Positions 11,438-23,124 of a DNA stretch of 64,000 nt are shown here, piece after piece. Where the stretch lies: NCBI GenBank assembly GCA_013407085.1, contig JACCGJ010018281.1, forward strand, positions 124,001 to 188,000. The letters are read 5' to 3'. The translations under genes were made by a program, and so were the position numbers. Source of the stretch: Atriophallophorus winterbourni (taxonomy: Eukaryota > Platyhelminthes > Trematoda > Plagiorchiida > Microphallidae). Numbering within the stretch: position 1 is the first letter of the stretch; every line of letters begins with the position of its first letter. The notes beneath the pieces were generated by a model. It saw only the letters and a program-made list of their open reading frames with translations, was not told the origin of the DNA and did no database searches.

Positions 11438-11944
11438 TTATCCAGTCGATGCGAGATTTATTTTCGATTGTTCCGACATCGGGGATATCGCATGCATTCC
11501 CCATAAATAGTTCATCATTAATCGAGCAAAGATAGACATATTTAAGTCCCGGTACTTTGTGTTCCGCAGCATGCTACGTTTGGGAACTTGTTTATCAAAC
11601 AATCGATGCGGACCATCAATCCAGGCCAGATTTCGAAGTCTTGTGAAACCTTGATTTTCGATCCAAGGATCAGGGCATGACAATGTGTTCAGTTGATAGT
11701 AAATGTAATCGAAATAGACTCCATCAGAGCAGACACCTTGTACACAAATTGGAACTGGTAATGATCCATGCGTGTGACCCAGTCTATGAGCGTGCGCCAC
11801 AGTGGAAGCGAAACAATGCATCAAAGCAGAGGCTTGGCGTTGCTGCGAGGTAATTGGATCGGATTCCGGTTGAAGATAGTCAGACCAAACGTTGGGCATA
11901 CTGAGGTTAATCGTGAACAAGTGTGGATGTGGGAATTGTTTGGG
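11438..11944 (-). CDS. MRPL37: MRPL37 coding exon 4 and stop
   Basis: 168 codons plus TAA after acceptor TTCTTTCTTTAG. It opens with PKQFPHPHLF, which matches the Tyr/Pro-rich stretch of the vertebrate protein. It includes VCSDGVYFDYIYYQLNT and RNLAWIDGPHRLFDKQ, then ends with a short lineage-specific tail. An AATAAA lies at 11456-11461 inside the last codons, so the true polyadenylation site should be further down. Confidence 0.88.
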   Translation of the reverse strand, partial: PKQFPHPHLFTINLSMPNVWSDYLQPESDPITSQQRQASALMHCFASTVAHAHRLGHTHGSLPVPICVQGVCSDGVYFDYIYYQLNTLSCPDPWIENQGFTRLRNLAWIDGPHRLFDKQVPKRSMLRNTKYRDLNMSIFARLMMNYLWGMHAISPMSEQSKINLASTG

Positions 11945-12417
11945 CTAAAGAAAGAACAAAATAAAAGGATTGTTTTATTATTATTAAAAAATGGGAAAAA
12001 TGAGAAAGCACATCGGACGGGTAATCAATGAAGCCATCCGTTAGCGCATGTAGGTGGCTAACAGAAGCCACGTGTAAAATATAAACAAATACCTTGTTGA
12101 AGAAATGCTTGCAAATGGTTGAGGCTTCGTGCTATTAATATCAATTTTGTAAACGGGTTGGGGACCTAAAAGGTTGCGGAGTGAAAAAGCCTATCCTCGT
12201 GGGTTAGCGATGATTAGGACGCGTTTTAGGATTTTCCTTTCCTTGTTGCCACACCGAAAAGCCCATCAGATGCCACAAGAAAATTTTATTTTTTACCCAT
12301 TTTTCTTTTAACATGTTGTTGAAAACCTTAAATAATATGAGTGATAAACAAAACCACGTGTGCTAATGCAGTTGACCTAATAACAGATACTTCAATATAT
12401 ATATATATATATATATA

Positions 12418-12448
<31 letters not shown>

Positions 12449-15400
12449 AATAAAAAAAGGTGCGGTGGATTACATTGTAGATACATTCAACTGAAAGTGA
12501 CTGTGTCAGAACATGGTGGGGGCCGAACAACTAACCCTGAGCCAACCATCACAAATGTCATCTCTGAAGTAATCCGTCGATTGTAAATCAATCAGTGGAG
12601 ACATTGGTCCCAAACGCTCAATGGGTGGTTTGTAGTCACGACTGATCTGTTCAATCTTTTGTGAATCGGGGAGAAAAACTTCCAGCGCTTCCTTTCCGCA
12701 TACAACCAAATCATGATCTAAAGCAAAGGCTATTCGCTTGCCAGAATTTCCCCAGTGATAGTGCGTTTCTAAGAAGCGGTCGCGACTTGTCCACCGAGGG
12801 TTAGTCGTGCAGGTGATACCCAAAGCGGAAGAAAACATTGAAGACTGGAGGTGAAGAAAAAGAACAAATGCAATATAAATCATAACTATACGAAACAGAT
12901 GAGTGAACTGACTGAAGAGTATGAAAAACTAGTAAGAATTAGTGGTGTGTGGGATGTATTAGGCGAGAGAATTGGACCAACTTCGTAAGTACGGCAACCG
13001 ATAATAACAAACGTGGTCCTTAGGATGAACAATGTGTATGGCATAATTTCATTGAAGTACATCCAATAAAAAATTTAAAACAAGAAAACGATTACCACAG
13101 TAACGTGTTGCTCACATCCCCCACACTTACACACCAAAACCGGTTTCTGGCTGTTTGCATTTATCGGGTGAAGACAGTAAGATCAGATACAGTGAGTTTT
13201 GCAACAGTTAAAGCGGATCTTTGGTTTCGTTTATATGAATTTTTGGCAATCGAATTAATTTCCTGGAGAAAATGAGCTGCGAAGACAATGTGGGTGAAAA
13301 GTGTTCGGATTGATTTAAATTACTAGTATCTGGTTCAAATCCATAAAAATGTGTGCCATATCAGCAACAGCGCAATACATCGGAAAATGTGATGAAAATA
13401 GAAAAACGTCAGTCAAACGACATGCACGATATGTCTCTTTAATTATGTTTCGGCATTCAAATGAAGTTGCTACGACTGGCCAGCGTAACCCATACAAATC
13501 TAGGTTATTTAAAGTAAGCAACAGCAATGAATAAATCATTTACCGCGTGCGTGTCTTAACTATCATTCGTTGACTTGGTTGACCGAAAAACAACGAAAAT
13601 GTGAAAACGTTCATAATAGGCAAGGCTCATTCAAATGACAAGCAATCAAAAAATAATTGTACGCCGAGGTTTACATTCCCCTTAGAGTAAAGATCGAGAT
13701 TTGATTCAAACTTCCCAACGCAATGGCTTGTCGATTTGTAAAAGGAGTAGAATATTTTCATATGAAACATGAAAATGTCTATCAAAATAGATTAAAATAC
13801 ATTATAATTCTTTACAGTGCAACATTTCTTCTTATGAGAATGCTGGGGTTTAACTTTCGTCTGATTAGTATGAGGCGGTACACTGATGTGATTTCAAAAA
13901 AACAGATATGTTGAGATTCTGTAGCAAATATTTTCGTAGTGCTGTCGAGAGGCTTTTTATACCTCGGTGGGGCGAAAGAAGATTTAGCATGTTCCCGTAT
14001 GTTCAACTACAAAGGGGTGAACCACGAACCCTATCGATACCACCACGGTAAAACTACAATAAGCAAGTTGTGTATGTATTCCTTAGTGTTTGTTCAACTG
14101 ATGATACTCTTATTATTAAGAGATTTGTACGTTGCCCGGTTTAAGAGCTATGATGGTGAAAATGGCAATACTGCTGTTGGTGATAATAAGAAGTCACAGA
14201 TGCTGCACATATAAAAGCAAAGAGCTGGATGAAAGAAGCTTACCGAATACGCCGAACAAGATATTCATCATCATTATCAAAGACAGCATTACACAGGTAG
14301 CACATACCGAATGCTTAACTGCCATACAACCAAGATTTTAACACAGAGGGAGTGCTAAACTTTTCACATGAGAGCCGTTTGCCGATTGTCCCGGTCAGTA
14401 TAGAAAAATAGAAGTGAGTTTACTAGAAATTCTCGCTCGCGGCATGTTTGTATGCATAAGATCACAAACCTGATTCAGGCAAAATGTCGAACATAGACTG
14501 AATGTGGGTCAATACATTATCAGGTTGTCTAGGCCTAAACAGATATGAGGGGAAATAGAAATAGCACTGCGACTCCAGCGTGTCTCCACATGCAACTCAC
14601 TACCGAAGGTAAATACGACATAAACAATTTAGCACGAAGTGAGCTATGTTAAGCTCAAGATCAACATGTGTGTGGGAAGTTCAAAATATGGTCAGAACAT
14701 CATTCATCAGTGGGATACCATTTTAACGCTGAAATCTAATGAAACATTTTAGACAAACCTGTAACTCTAAAATGTGGAACAAATTTTGGAACAGATAACG
14801 CGTAATTCGTTGAGGGTGAATGCCAAATTCTGCTTTGTGTTTCCAAATCGGAAGCTGTGGGCAAAACCGTCGGGGTAACTTGGTCTCGTCGGTGTGCCAC
14901 ACATGGGCGTGCAAAATGGCGCGTTCAATGTGAGGCCGTAATTCCTCAAACTTGGTGGAATTGAAAAGGTTGTTAACAGCTGCGTCCAGAGGCTTTAACG
15001 ATTCGGGGATTCCGGAAAATAGTGCCGTCTGTTGAAAACAGTACGCGATGAACGAAATGTAAAAAAGGTGGCTAATTGTTCAGAGATGATAAATGGACTA
15101 TAAATTAGGCCGGAATGTGAACATCGGGTACTAACTAAAATGGGATATGAAAGTACCGACAGAATCACCAATAAATCAACCATCGTGTACATCAGTTCGA
15201 TTAGATGGTTGATGATAGTAGTAACCATAGTAACCCTAAAATTCCATGCATGTTCCCCACTCCAAAAGGGCGTTACTAACTTGAAAACTTTCCTAAAACA
15301 TAACGCGTAAAAATTCAAAAAAGTTTGAAATCGAAAAACTACAAGCGTTACATTATTTTAAAATGTTTGGAGGAAATTATCGGCATTGTAAGAACCGGAA

Positions 15401-18400
15401 AGTTTTTCGGCGAATCAAATAGAATAGCATGGGCTTGGGATAGAACAAACATGGTCAGTTGAGCAGGAAAACGGATGTGGACTTTAACCGAATGTAACTT
15501 CAAGTAGATTTGGATGTTGAAGAAAATAGCTTGATTCGCGCACACGAATTTTCAATAACATTAATTCAACCACACAAAAATACGTTTCCAAAAACGTTGG
15601 GTTAATACTGTTAGGATGAAAATTCAATGTCGAAATTCAGTCAGTTGCCTCCTTAGAGCAAGAATAACTTTCGATTGATCAGCCAAATAGCGGGTAAGGT
15701 AAGGAACAAAAAGAACTGAACTTTTCAGTCCTCGAATAACGGACAGGGAAGAACTGAAAGAAAGAATTGCTCGTTTGAAATACTCTTTTCTCGGTGGGGA
15801 TTGAGGAACAATAAATTGATCTCGACGATAGCTATCCCTAATTTACACTTATATTTTATTATTTTGTTCAGTAAAGCTTATGATTTAAGATTATCTACGT
15901 GTTGTGCACGATCGAAAGAACCAAAAATATTCATATGGTCCAGAAAGTAGGCTTCAACAGTCAATGAACAACCACAGAGTTGTCTTAAAACAGTATCAAC
16001 TGTTACATTGCGTAAACGATATGATTGTGGCCCTTACCAGACATTTTGTACATACGATCGGAAAGCATAATATCGGACAAGAATTTAGAAAAATATGTAT
16101 TATGCATTAAAATTTTTGTTGCGTTACACTGGCTCAATAAAGGTTTTGCTAAGAGCAACATCCTCATTCAAAAATGTGTTTGTAATCAATTACTTTACGG
16201 TGACTACTGTATCCGAAAGTTCGCCTGGATTTGAATGATCTGACATAAGTGTTCATGAAACATTGGAGAGAGCAATCATTGCCGGTATATTAAAAGACGC
16301 TTTCCAACTGTAGATCATGTCTGTACTTTAAGTGTCTTAGACAACCGGTATTCGAAGCCGGTCACCCATGCAAGCACTAACCGGGCCTAACATCGCTGAA
16401 CTTCGGCGATCGGACGAAAACCGGTTCCAAGGTTGACACAGCCGGGGTTGGTAGTAGGAATGAACCCCTACTACCTATAAAATGCTCCCATGTGACGTGC
16501 GTCACAAATAGCATTTGACAACGAAGTCCAGCTCCTGGCCTGCACATGGCCGGCGGAACTGCTCTTGCTGCCTTGCGCATTACCCGATTGCGGGAAAGGA
16601 TTCCAGAGAAAACCCAGAGTAAAAATCTGGAGAGAAGTCCCGTAGGCAGATGAATGGCGCACAGCGCTTTCTATCTGTCAACTTCCTGTTGCCCGGTAGG
16701 CTGCACTTGGTTGTGCAAAGGCTAGAGAGGTGTACTTGTATAAACGCCAAGTGGTGCTGGGGCCATCAATTGTATACCATCTCCAAGAAACTTCATGAAT
16801 ATATGTCAAAATTATTTTATGCTTTCAGCCACAGCGTTCCTGAGGCGCGACGCGACGTTGGTTCTCCCAGTTGCTAGGGTGATGTTATAACTGTAAGGCT
16901 GTGGGTATAAACATACGGAAGGATGTTGGAATGTGAGGACACTGCTGGATGTTGGTAGTCAAGCCATTACAATGCGCTCTTTACTAGACTACCGGGTAGA
17001 CGTTGCTTGTCTATCTGAGGTTGGCCTTCCTGGACACGGATGCAAATCTATTAATGTCCCCGAGGTCGATTGTACATACTGGCTCCTCTACATATGTCAT
17101 GAAGATGGATCTGACCAGCACGGTATAGCGATAGCTCTCAGCCAACATGCCAAGCAATCACTCGTCATGGACGCTTGTATCCCAAAGAATTGCACTCATC
17201 CGGGCATCCTTTTAATATTACCATCGTCTCGGTACGCCGCTATAGGCCGACCAGAATGTTAAAGAAGATTGTTAGAACTAACTACAATCAGTCGTCCATA
17301 GACTAACTGGAAACAACATGTTCGTTAGGATCGGTGGATGCTGAAATCAACCGAATTTAAAACAGATTTGGCCTAAGGCAGCGCTGTGAGATTGATTGTT
17401 TGTGGCCTACAATCGCTTGTTTGCAACACCAAGTTCCAGAAATCTAGGAAGCACTTGGTAACTTTGTACTCGAATGATGAAAGAACAGCAAATCAGATCG
17501 ATTATACCTGATTTGCGCCGCTGGATGTCATCAGTGCTGGACTATAGGTCCTATCTTGGGGTCGAAACAGGGAATGCAGCAGGCACTGATCACACTCTCG
17601 TTCACGCTATACTCCGACTTCGTATACTAATCCACAAAAGAAAATCCCTAGTAAGCGTTTAAACATGGCAGTCTTAGGAAACCCGGACAAACGTAAGAAG
17701 CTCATAGATGATATTTCTGAGCAGTTGGATGGGAGTGATGCCCCAGTTGAACAACAGTGGTCCAGACTGAAGTTCGCTACTCAAACTGTGGCACCAGAAA
17801 ACCTCGGCACCGTCTCTCTCCATCGGCGAGACTGGATCTTTCAGAACACCATTAATCTATTTGCTTAAGCATGCTTCGATGCATGGTGCTTCTGATTACC
17901 GCCTCCTAAGGAGAGCAGTTACACGATCCGCGCGTAAGGATAGTCAACTATACTGGGCAAAAACCGAATCTGAAATGAAAGCTGAAAAGAACAAACTTCG
18001 GAAAATTGCTCCACCTGACTCGCACCGCATCCGTAAGCCGTCGTTTTAGCACGAACGTCAGATATTCGTCAGGACAGCTTATCTTTGACTTTACTGATAA
18101 CAATACTATATGAGATGAGCATTTCAGCCAGTTACTGAACGGCCCGTCAGTTACCAGTACAGTTATCACTGCCCAAGTACAGAACTGCGGTTACAGAGTA
18201 AACTGGGATGCTTCATCAGAGTACGAGATTTCAAGTCTTGCGACGAATGAAGAACGGTAAATCGCCCGGTGAGGGTGGGATTTCCGTTGAATTTATCAAA
18301 GCCTGTGATGACACTTTATTATCCCCACTGCACAAATTGTGTTGTTCTATCTGGGAGATGGAAGTTTTTTCCGTCTGATTGGGGAATGTCAATTATCCTA

Positions 18401-21154
18401 CCCCTACCTAAAGGTGAAGATAAATATGTGCTCGAAATACCGCGGAATAAGTCTCATCGATACCGCAGCTAAGCTGTATGCAAAACCAGTTATCCGTCGA
18501 ACGAAATCTGCACATTAGTTCACCAAGGCGGGTTTCCCCCCGGGATGGGATGTGTTGACCAAATATTCGCCTTATTCGGGATTTTGGTGCAACGTGCATG
18601 GTATCAACAACATGTTTTATCGATTTCCGCGCCGGGGGACAGCATACCATCGAGTGGGGTCCCATTGAAGCGCCCATAGCATAATTAGAGCCTATTACAA
18701 ATCTACGAGGGCTCGAGTTGGCGTATTCAATGAAGAGGCTTGTGAATTTAGTTTGCACACATGAGTCAGGCAAGGCTGTTTGTTATCCCCGGTTCTGCTC
18801 AACTATATCGTCGACTGGATCATGAACCAAGCATTAACGGACTATCAAGGGGTTCAAGTATGAACGGATCTCTGGATCACAGATCTCGATTTTGCGGATG
18901 ATTATGTTGTTTTGGGTGAAAATTTTGAAATGCTGCAAAGGCTTTTAGACCGCGTTAGTAGCCCTGCTGCAAATGTCGACCTCGAGATAAACGCAGCAAA
19001 AACCAAGGCATTTTTATACCGTTATACAAGGCGTCAAGCAATGGAACGTCCAGGAATAGCCGATCGAGAAGGTTCCGGTCTTCAAATATCTCGGTTCCAG
19101 TATGTTACCCAATAGACAGTCAAAAGATGAAGTGAAGCTAAGGGTCGCGCAAAGAGTTTCTGCAGCTGAAATGCATCCTTTGACCCAGGATCAGCCTCAA
19201 GACTAAAATACGTGTTAACGGAACAGCGATCCGCCCTGTACGGATTTATGGATGTGAGACGTGGCCGCTGAGGTCACAGGATGTACGATCTTTAAACGTG
19301 TTCGACTATTGGTGCCTTAGGATAATATTGGATGTCCGATATACTATCCGGATATCTATCGCTGCCGTTCGGGCGCGATGAGACGGAATACCTCTGCTTT
19401 CCGCTCACATCCAACGCGAAGACTACACTGGTTCTGCCACGTCCCCCGATAGAGACTCACGCCACCCGCTCACGAAACTCGTCCACGCCCCTAAACCCGC
19501 TCGTAATTGGCGTCGGCGACAAGTGAAGCCCTGGCTGTCAACTGTGAAAGAGGACGTAGACGCTCTGGGATTGCTTATTGTCTACGGCGTTCGAAGGTGT
19601 AAACGCGACTGGAACACGATCTCGCCTCCGATCGACGCGCGCGGTTGGCGTGATTCGGGACATCAATGAAACCGGCTAATCCACCTGTGGAGCAAGCCGC
19701 ACAAAAGTAAAGTAAGCAAGTCTTGCTTCAATGACACAAGCGCCATACCCTACACAATGAATCAAATTCCTAATCAGTGAGCACGGTTTCATCCTGGTAG
19801 ATGTGTCAATTACGCATTCACACTTCGGCAGGCCATAGAACCGTCACATTAATAGGCAACCCACTGTAAAGATTTATTTAGTTCAAGGATGTCTTCGGTT
19901 GGGTTGATAAAAAGGTATTATTTAGTACTCGAACTGTTCTTATAGGTTTGGGTGGACGAGAGGGTAACTGCCCCCTGAGGTGAATCCATGGTAATAACAG
20001 TCTACAAAAAGGAGCAACTACGTAGAATATCACTAATCCCCTTGGTAGCTAAGACACCGGCTGCCATGCTTCTTCGCGGGCTTACTCTGATTCGGGTGGA
20101 CACTTCTCGTGAAGAGCAAACTGATTTTCGGTAATGGCGTGGATGCATAGACCAGATCTTCGTTCTGCGTCAGTTAATGGCCGCCACCTTTATCGGCGGC
20201 CAACAATAGTGGTTTTTGGATATCCGAACCGTCTTTGATTACTTCAAAATGGAATCCCAACGAAGTACGTAGCTTTCCTGAGGGCTTTATACGCTCACTC
20301 AATAGGGATGGCTAGGGCGTACGGTAGCCTTTCAATGCCATTAAACACTGCTACAGGTGTAAAACAAGGCTGCCCAATCACCCCGTTCTTGCTCAAGTTT
20401 GCCATCGAAGATGCCCTCCGGAGTACTCTTAGTAGTTTCTTCACACCCCTTCTAGGAGGATGTGTTATGAACCTGGATTATGCTGATGATATTATCTTAC
20501 TGGGTGAAGACCAAACATTTATCCAACAGGCCTTGGATATGATGGCAATGGAGGCAACTAAGGACAATTTTCTTTACTGAGTAAGTATAAAGTGCTTCTT
20601 CAGAAGTGGTGAGAAGTGCCAAATTTTGTTATAATTGCCCTTGTTCTCGTTCATTTGAGCAAAAAAATAGATAGACAGAGAGATAGAAAAAAACATGGAG
20701 GCAACAACCGAGGTTGGATAATCAGGTTACATCATTGTGCTAAACTTACGTTGGTCAAGAGACAGGCTTGGGGAAGATCATGAGAAAAGCGGCGTTGGTC
20801 ATGATACATTAATGTGGTTTGTCCATTGGAATGCCAGCGAGGATCACCGGCACGAGGGGACCACGGGGCCAGACGCCTTTTTCGTTCAGCTTCTAGTTCA
20901 GCCGCTTCCTCTGGGGCTATTCCAAGCTCGATCTCTCGTGCTAGTTCGTCATCATACTGACTGGATGAGAACATATCCTCTGCTTCGAGGGTACAACTAT
21001 TGGATATCTCTTTGAGTACATTACGCGGAACACGGAGTCGATCCACTGTAAGATTAGAGTACTGATCTCTCCAGTAAATTTTGCGCAGAAACGGCAATTT
21101 ATCTCTAAAGCCATGCGTTCGGCGGCATAGGATAGCCGAAAGGCGCATGACCAA
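11438..21154 (-). CDS. MRPL37: Mitochondrial ribosomal protein L37 (mL37), four coding exons
   Basis: Encodes a protein of the large subunit of the mitochondrial ribosome. Coding exons are 21154-20750, 15028-14759, 12844-12536 and 11944-11438. All have GT-AG borders and lengths divisible by three, giving a predicted 496 residues against about 423 in human. Family matches recalled from the vertebrate protein occur in order: MYHDQ..F (N-terminal exon), the HAHVWHTDETKLPRRFCPQ block (exon 2), MSPLIDLQSTDYF (exon 3), and then VCSDGVYFDYIYYQLNT and RNLAWIDG (exon 4). The N-terminus is basic and amphipathic (MRLSAILCRRTHGFRDK), as expected for mitochondrial import. The extra length is mainly an acidic insert in exon 1 and about 20 residues at the C-terminus. 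Intron 1 is 5.7 kb and holds antisense RTE remains. No frame disruption was seen, so the gene is probably functional. Confidence 0.88.
12395..12448. repeat. (TA)n(TG)n microsatellite
   Basis: An uninterrupted run of TA units followed by TG units inside MRPL37 intron 3. Such a tract is likely to vary in length between individuals. Confidence 0.95.
12536..12844 (-). CDS. MRPL37: MRPL37 coding exon 3
   Basis: 103 codons between acceptor CACCTCCAG and donor AGG-GTTAGT. It includes the RWTSRDRFLETHYHWG segment and the conserved MSPLIDLQ motif. Phase 0 at both ends. Confidence 0.88.
12849..14455. other. MRPL37 intron 2, first part; little recognised
   Basis: Intronic and AT-rich. A segment at about 14282-14336 repeats at about 29510-29565. 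No coding family recognised. Confidence 0.5.
14460..14655 (+). repeat. Diverged copy of short repeat family S
   Basis: Shares ordered blocks with copies at 28510-28860 and 31165-31385: CTGATTCAGGCAAA, CAGGTTGTCTAGGCCTA, CAGATATGAGGGG, GACTCCAGCGTGT and CAACTCACTACCG. It is the most diverged of the copies and lies in MRPL37 intron 2. Confidence 0.7.
14759..15028 (-). CDS. MRPL37: MRPL37 coding exon 2
   Basis: 90 codons between acceptor TTTTCAACAG and donor CAG-GTTTGT. It carries the conserved HAHVWHT..KLPRRFCPQ block. Phase 0 at both ends. Confidence 0.88.
15035..16330. other. MRPL37 intron 1, proximal part; no gene recognised
   Basis: AT-rich intron sequence with no motif that I can assign. 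Confidence 0.4.
16339..16443 (-). rRNA. 5S rRNA-like sequence (pseudogene or 5S-derived SINE)
   Basis: On the minus strand this segment follows animal 5S rRNA over nearly its whole length. The internal promoter box C is best kept: GGTTAGTGCTTGCATGGG followed by TGACCGG. Box A reads AAGTTCAGCGATGTTAGG, and the 3' stem GAATACCGG is present. The 5' third is more diverged. It directly abuts RTE-like sequence on the other strand. This could be a dispersed 5S pseudogene, a 5S-headed SINE or, less likely, a live gene; divergence argues against the last. Confidence 0.65.
16444..19725 (+). mobile_element. Near full-length decayed RTE-clade LINE
   Basis: Plus-strand element in MRPL37 intron 1. After a leader of about 480 bp come the APE-type endonuclease start (CWNVRTLLDVGSQ at about 16929, then VACLSEVGLPGHG), an endonuclease end (GTDHTLVHAILRLR, about 17583), and the pre-RT region with SHRRDWIF-like and RRAVTRSARKDSQLYWA blocks. 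RT fingers follow (MKNGKSPGEGG at about 18247, then FPSDWGMSIILPLPKGED), then FADD at about 18889-18903. The C-terminal tail has KPARNWRRRQVKPWLSTVKED (about 19490-19550). Frame shifts and stops occur throughout. These landmarks define the RTE clade, of which schistosome SR2 is a known member. Confidence 0.8.
19730..20640 (+). mobile_element. Second RTE fragment, RT domain only
   Basis: Another plus-strand RTE piece following the first. It starts near the EHGFHPGR motif (about 19780) and runs through GVKQGCPITPFLLKFAIEDA (about 20356-20420) and DYADDIILLGED (about 20472-20508). It ends soon after the frame stops at 20580. It lacks the endonuclease and the C-terminal tail. Confidence 0.75.
20750..21154 (-). 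CDS. MRPL37: MRPL37 coding exon 1
   Basis: 135 codons from the ATG at 21154 to the donor AAC-GTAAGT. It holds the import signal, an acidic and coiled segment (residues about 60-95), and the conserved MYHDQ region followed by the ACLLT end. The start was chosen because the basic leader follows it at once; ATG two codons later is an alternative. Confidence 0.85.
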
Positions 21155-21424
21155 TTAAAAAGGTCCTAATTGTATGGCTGAAAGGACAATAATGGAACAC
21201 ATTTACAAAACAAAAATAGCGGTCCGAAAAATTTCATATTTACGGGCATTTCTGACAGACAAATACAATTGATACTGGGACAAACAACGCTAGATACGAT
21301 AATCTGAAAAGATTTTTGATTATCGCCAGTAGGTATGAGGTTGACGAAACCATCTGCTTTTGACTTTATTCTACGAAACAGAAATGTGATGAAAATGATC
21401 GTCGTATCCTATTCAAGGTCTTTA

Positions 21425-22740
21425 ATGGTTTAAAAGCAACAAGCTTAACAATAGGATGGTAAAAATTGAAATGTAAGTGCATAAACAAGATAAGTAATTA
21501 GATTAAGTATAAGTGGTATTATATGTGTGTGTTCGGGAAACAAATAATTCAATAAAAATTCGTCTAATTTTGTTTATAGAGTCCTGCAAGCTAGTGGGGT
21601 CAGCAACGGTAGAAGGTAAAATGTTCCAAGTAAAATGAAAATACCTTCTACAGTTCAGGCGGGAATGGGGTACCACCAGCACATATTCATGTGTTCGATA
21701 ATTTATTGTATCGATTCGCGTGAATAAATCCTGTAAGGGATGGCTTAGTGTATGGAATATTTTGTTAAGTAGGATAAGGTCTCCTCTGATTCGTTAATAG
21801 GGAAAGTCGAACAGATTCAGATGAGCTATCCTTTATTCGGATGCTTAGAACTAGTTTTGTTGAGCGGAGATAGATTCGTTGCATAAGTTCAACATCATTT
21901 TTAAGCCACGTAGACCATGACTGCACACTATATTCCATGACTGGTCTCAAACATGTATTCACGATCCTTTGGAATATCTTGGGCGAAAATTTCCCAAATA
22001 CCCGTTTGAGTAGATTTAAGACACGCGTTGCTTTCTTTTAAGGCAGTGTTAGTTTGAAGTGAGGTTTTTAAACCCAATCTTTTTCTTCACAGCAATTTTC
22101 AAGGACATGTGAAGCTATATGCTATGCGAATTCTAATCGATTCCCCACATTCATGATCAGGCATTTGTTGAAGTTAAGCGGCAGTTTGATCTTCAACGAC
22201 CAGTTGTGAAGCGCAACAAGATCATTTTGTAATAGCAGGTAGTCTTCTGGACTACGAATGCAACGGCATATCATTTATGTCGACCGCAGATAACGAAATG
22301 TTACATCGAACATTTTCCGCTCCGGTAGTTACTGCGATTGGTTCCGATAATGCACCGTCAACACGTACCTGGGTAGTGCGGTGTGTTAGGTAGTCATTTA
22401 GCCAATTCATAACTTTCCAGTGATACCAAGTCTTTCCCAGCTTCTACAGTAGTAGGGTATGGTCGACACGATCAAATGATTTTGAGATATCTAAGTAGCA
22501 GGCGTGTGTCGCTTGCCCTTAATCTACCGATTGTGTCTAATCATCCAGTGTTATCAGTAAATTGGATAAACAGAAATAATTGCGTCTAAATCCATGCTAT
22601 TTCCTCGAAAGCAACTGATAATTTTCGAAATGTTTCATTAGATCGGCAACAATGAGGCGCTCAAGTAATTTGGAAACCCGAGTAACAGAAACAGACATTG
22701 GTGCCTACTTCTTCCAATAAAAGCTGAAGCGAGGATATTA
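21425..22740 (-). mobile_element. LINE-A fragment, RT palm to 3' end
   Basis: Minus-strand CR1-like remnant. The 3' end lies at about 21425 with a small AAGC-loop-GCTT stem. Visible protein pieces include YSVQSWSTWLKND and QRIYLRSTKLVL (21765-21962). RT motifs further in are broken by many stops. It resembles the 52722-55095 copy closely enough to be the same subfamily. It lies just upstream of the MRPL37 start. Confidence 0.75.
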
Positions 22741-22744
22741 ATTA

Positions 22745-23050
22745 TTCTAAATGACATTCAGAAACGAATAAACTAGCGAGTTCGGAACGATATATTTTTG
22801 AGCAAAATCTCAAAAAAGAAAAAAAAACATAGAATGCAAGTGATTACTTTGCCGGCCATGTATGAGTGCAATGCCGCCGCATATAGAATTCATAACGATT
22901 TTGTCGTGAAAAAACGATAGAAAAAATTTAAAAAACATGCTGCGCAAGCACAATATATTTTCTAAAATAAGTTCCGACAATCAAAATAGAAAAATCACAA
23001 GAGTATGCCTATCACACAAGAAAGAATGCGTATTGTTTCGTGGACGCGAG
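22745..23050. other. CYB5 downstream region; no gene recognised
   Basis: AT-rich stretch that should include the CYB5 3' UTR. No AATAAA is evident close to the stop codon. Confidence 0.4.
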
Positions 23051-23051
23051 T

Positions 23052-23124
23052 TCAATACAACAATTTATAGGCCAAGGCGCCAAGAATAATAACTCCGAAG
23101 GGAATGAGTAAACCAGTCCACGAC
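23052..23124 (-). CDS. CYB5: CYB5 membrane-anchor exon and stop
   Basis: After acceptor CGTCTCTTTTAG, one base completes the split codon. Then 23 codons [21 protein letters not shown] and TGA form a tail anchor like the WWTNWVIP helix of vertebrate cytochrome b5. Confidence 0.88.

Noticed and set aside
13320..13350. GGTTCAAATCC resembling a tRNA B box
   Set aside because: No A box at a suitable distance and no cloverleaf could be drawn.
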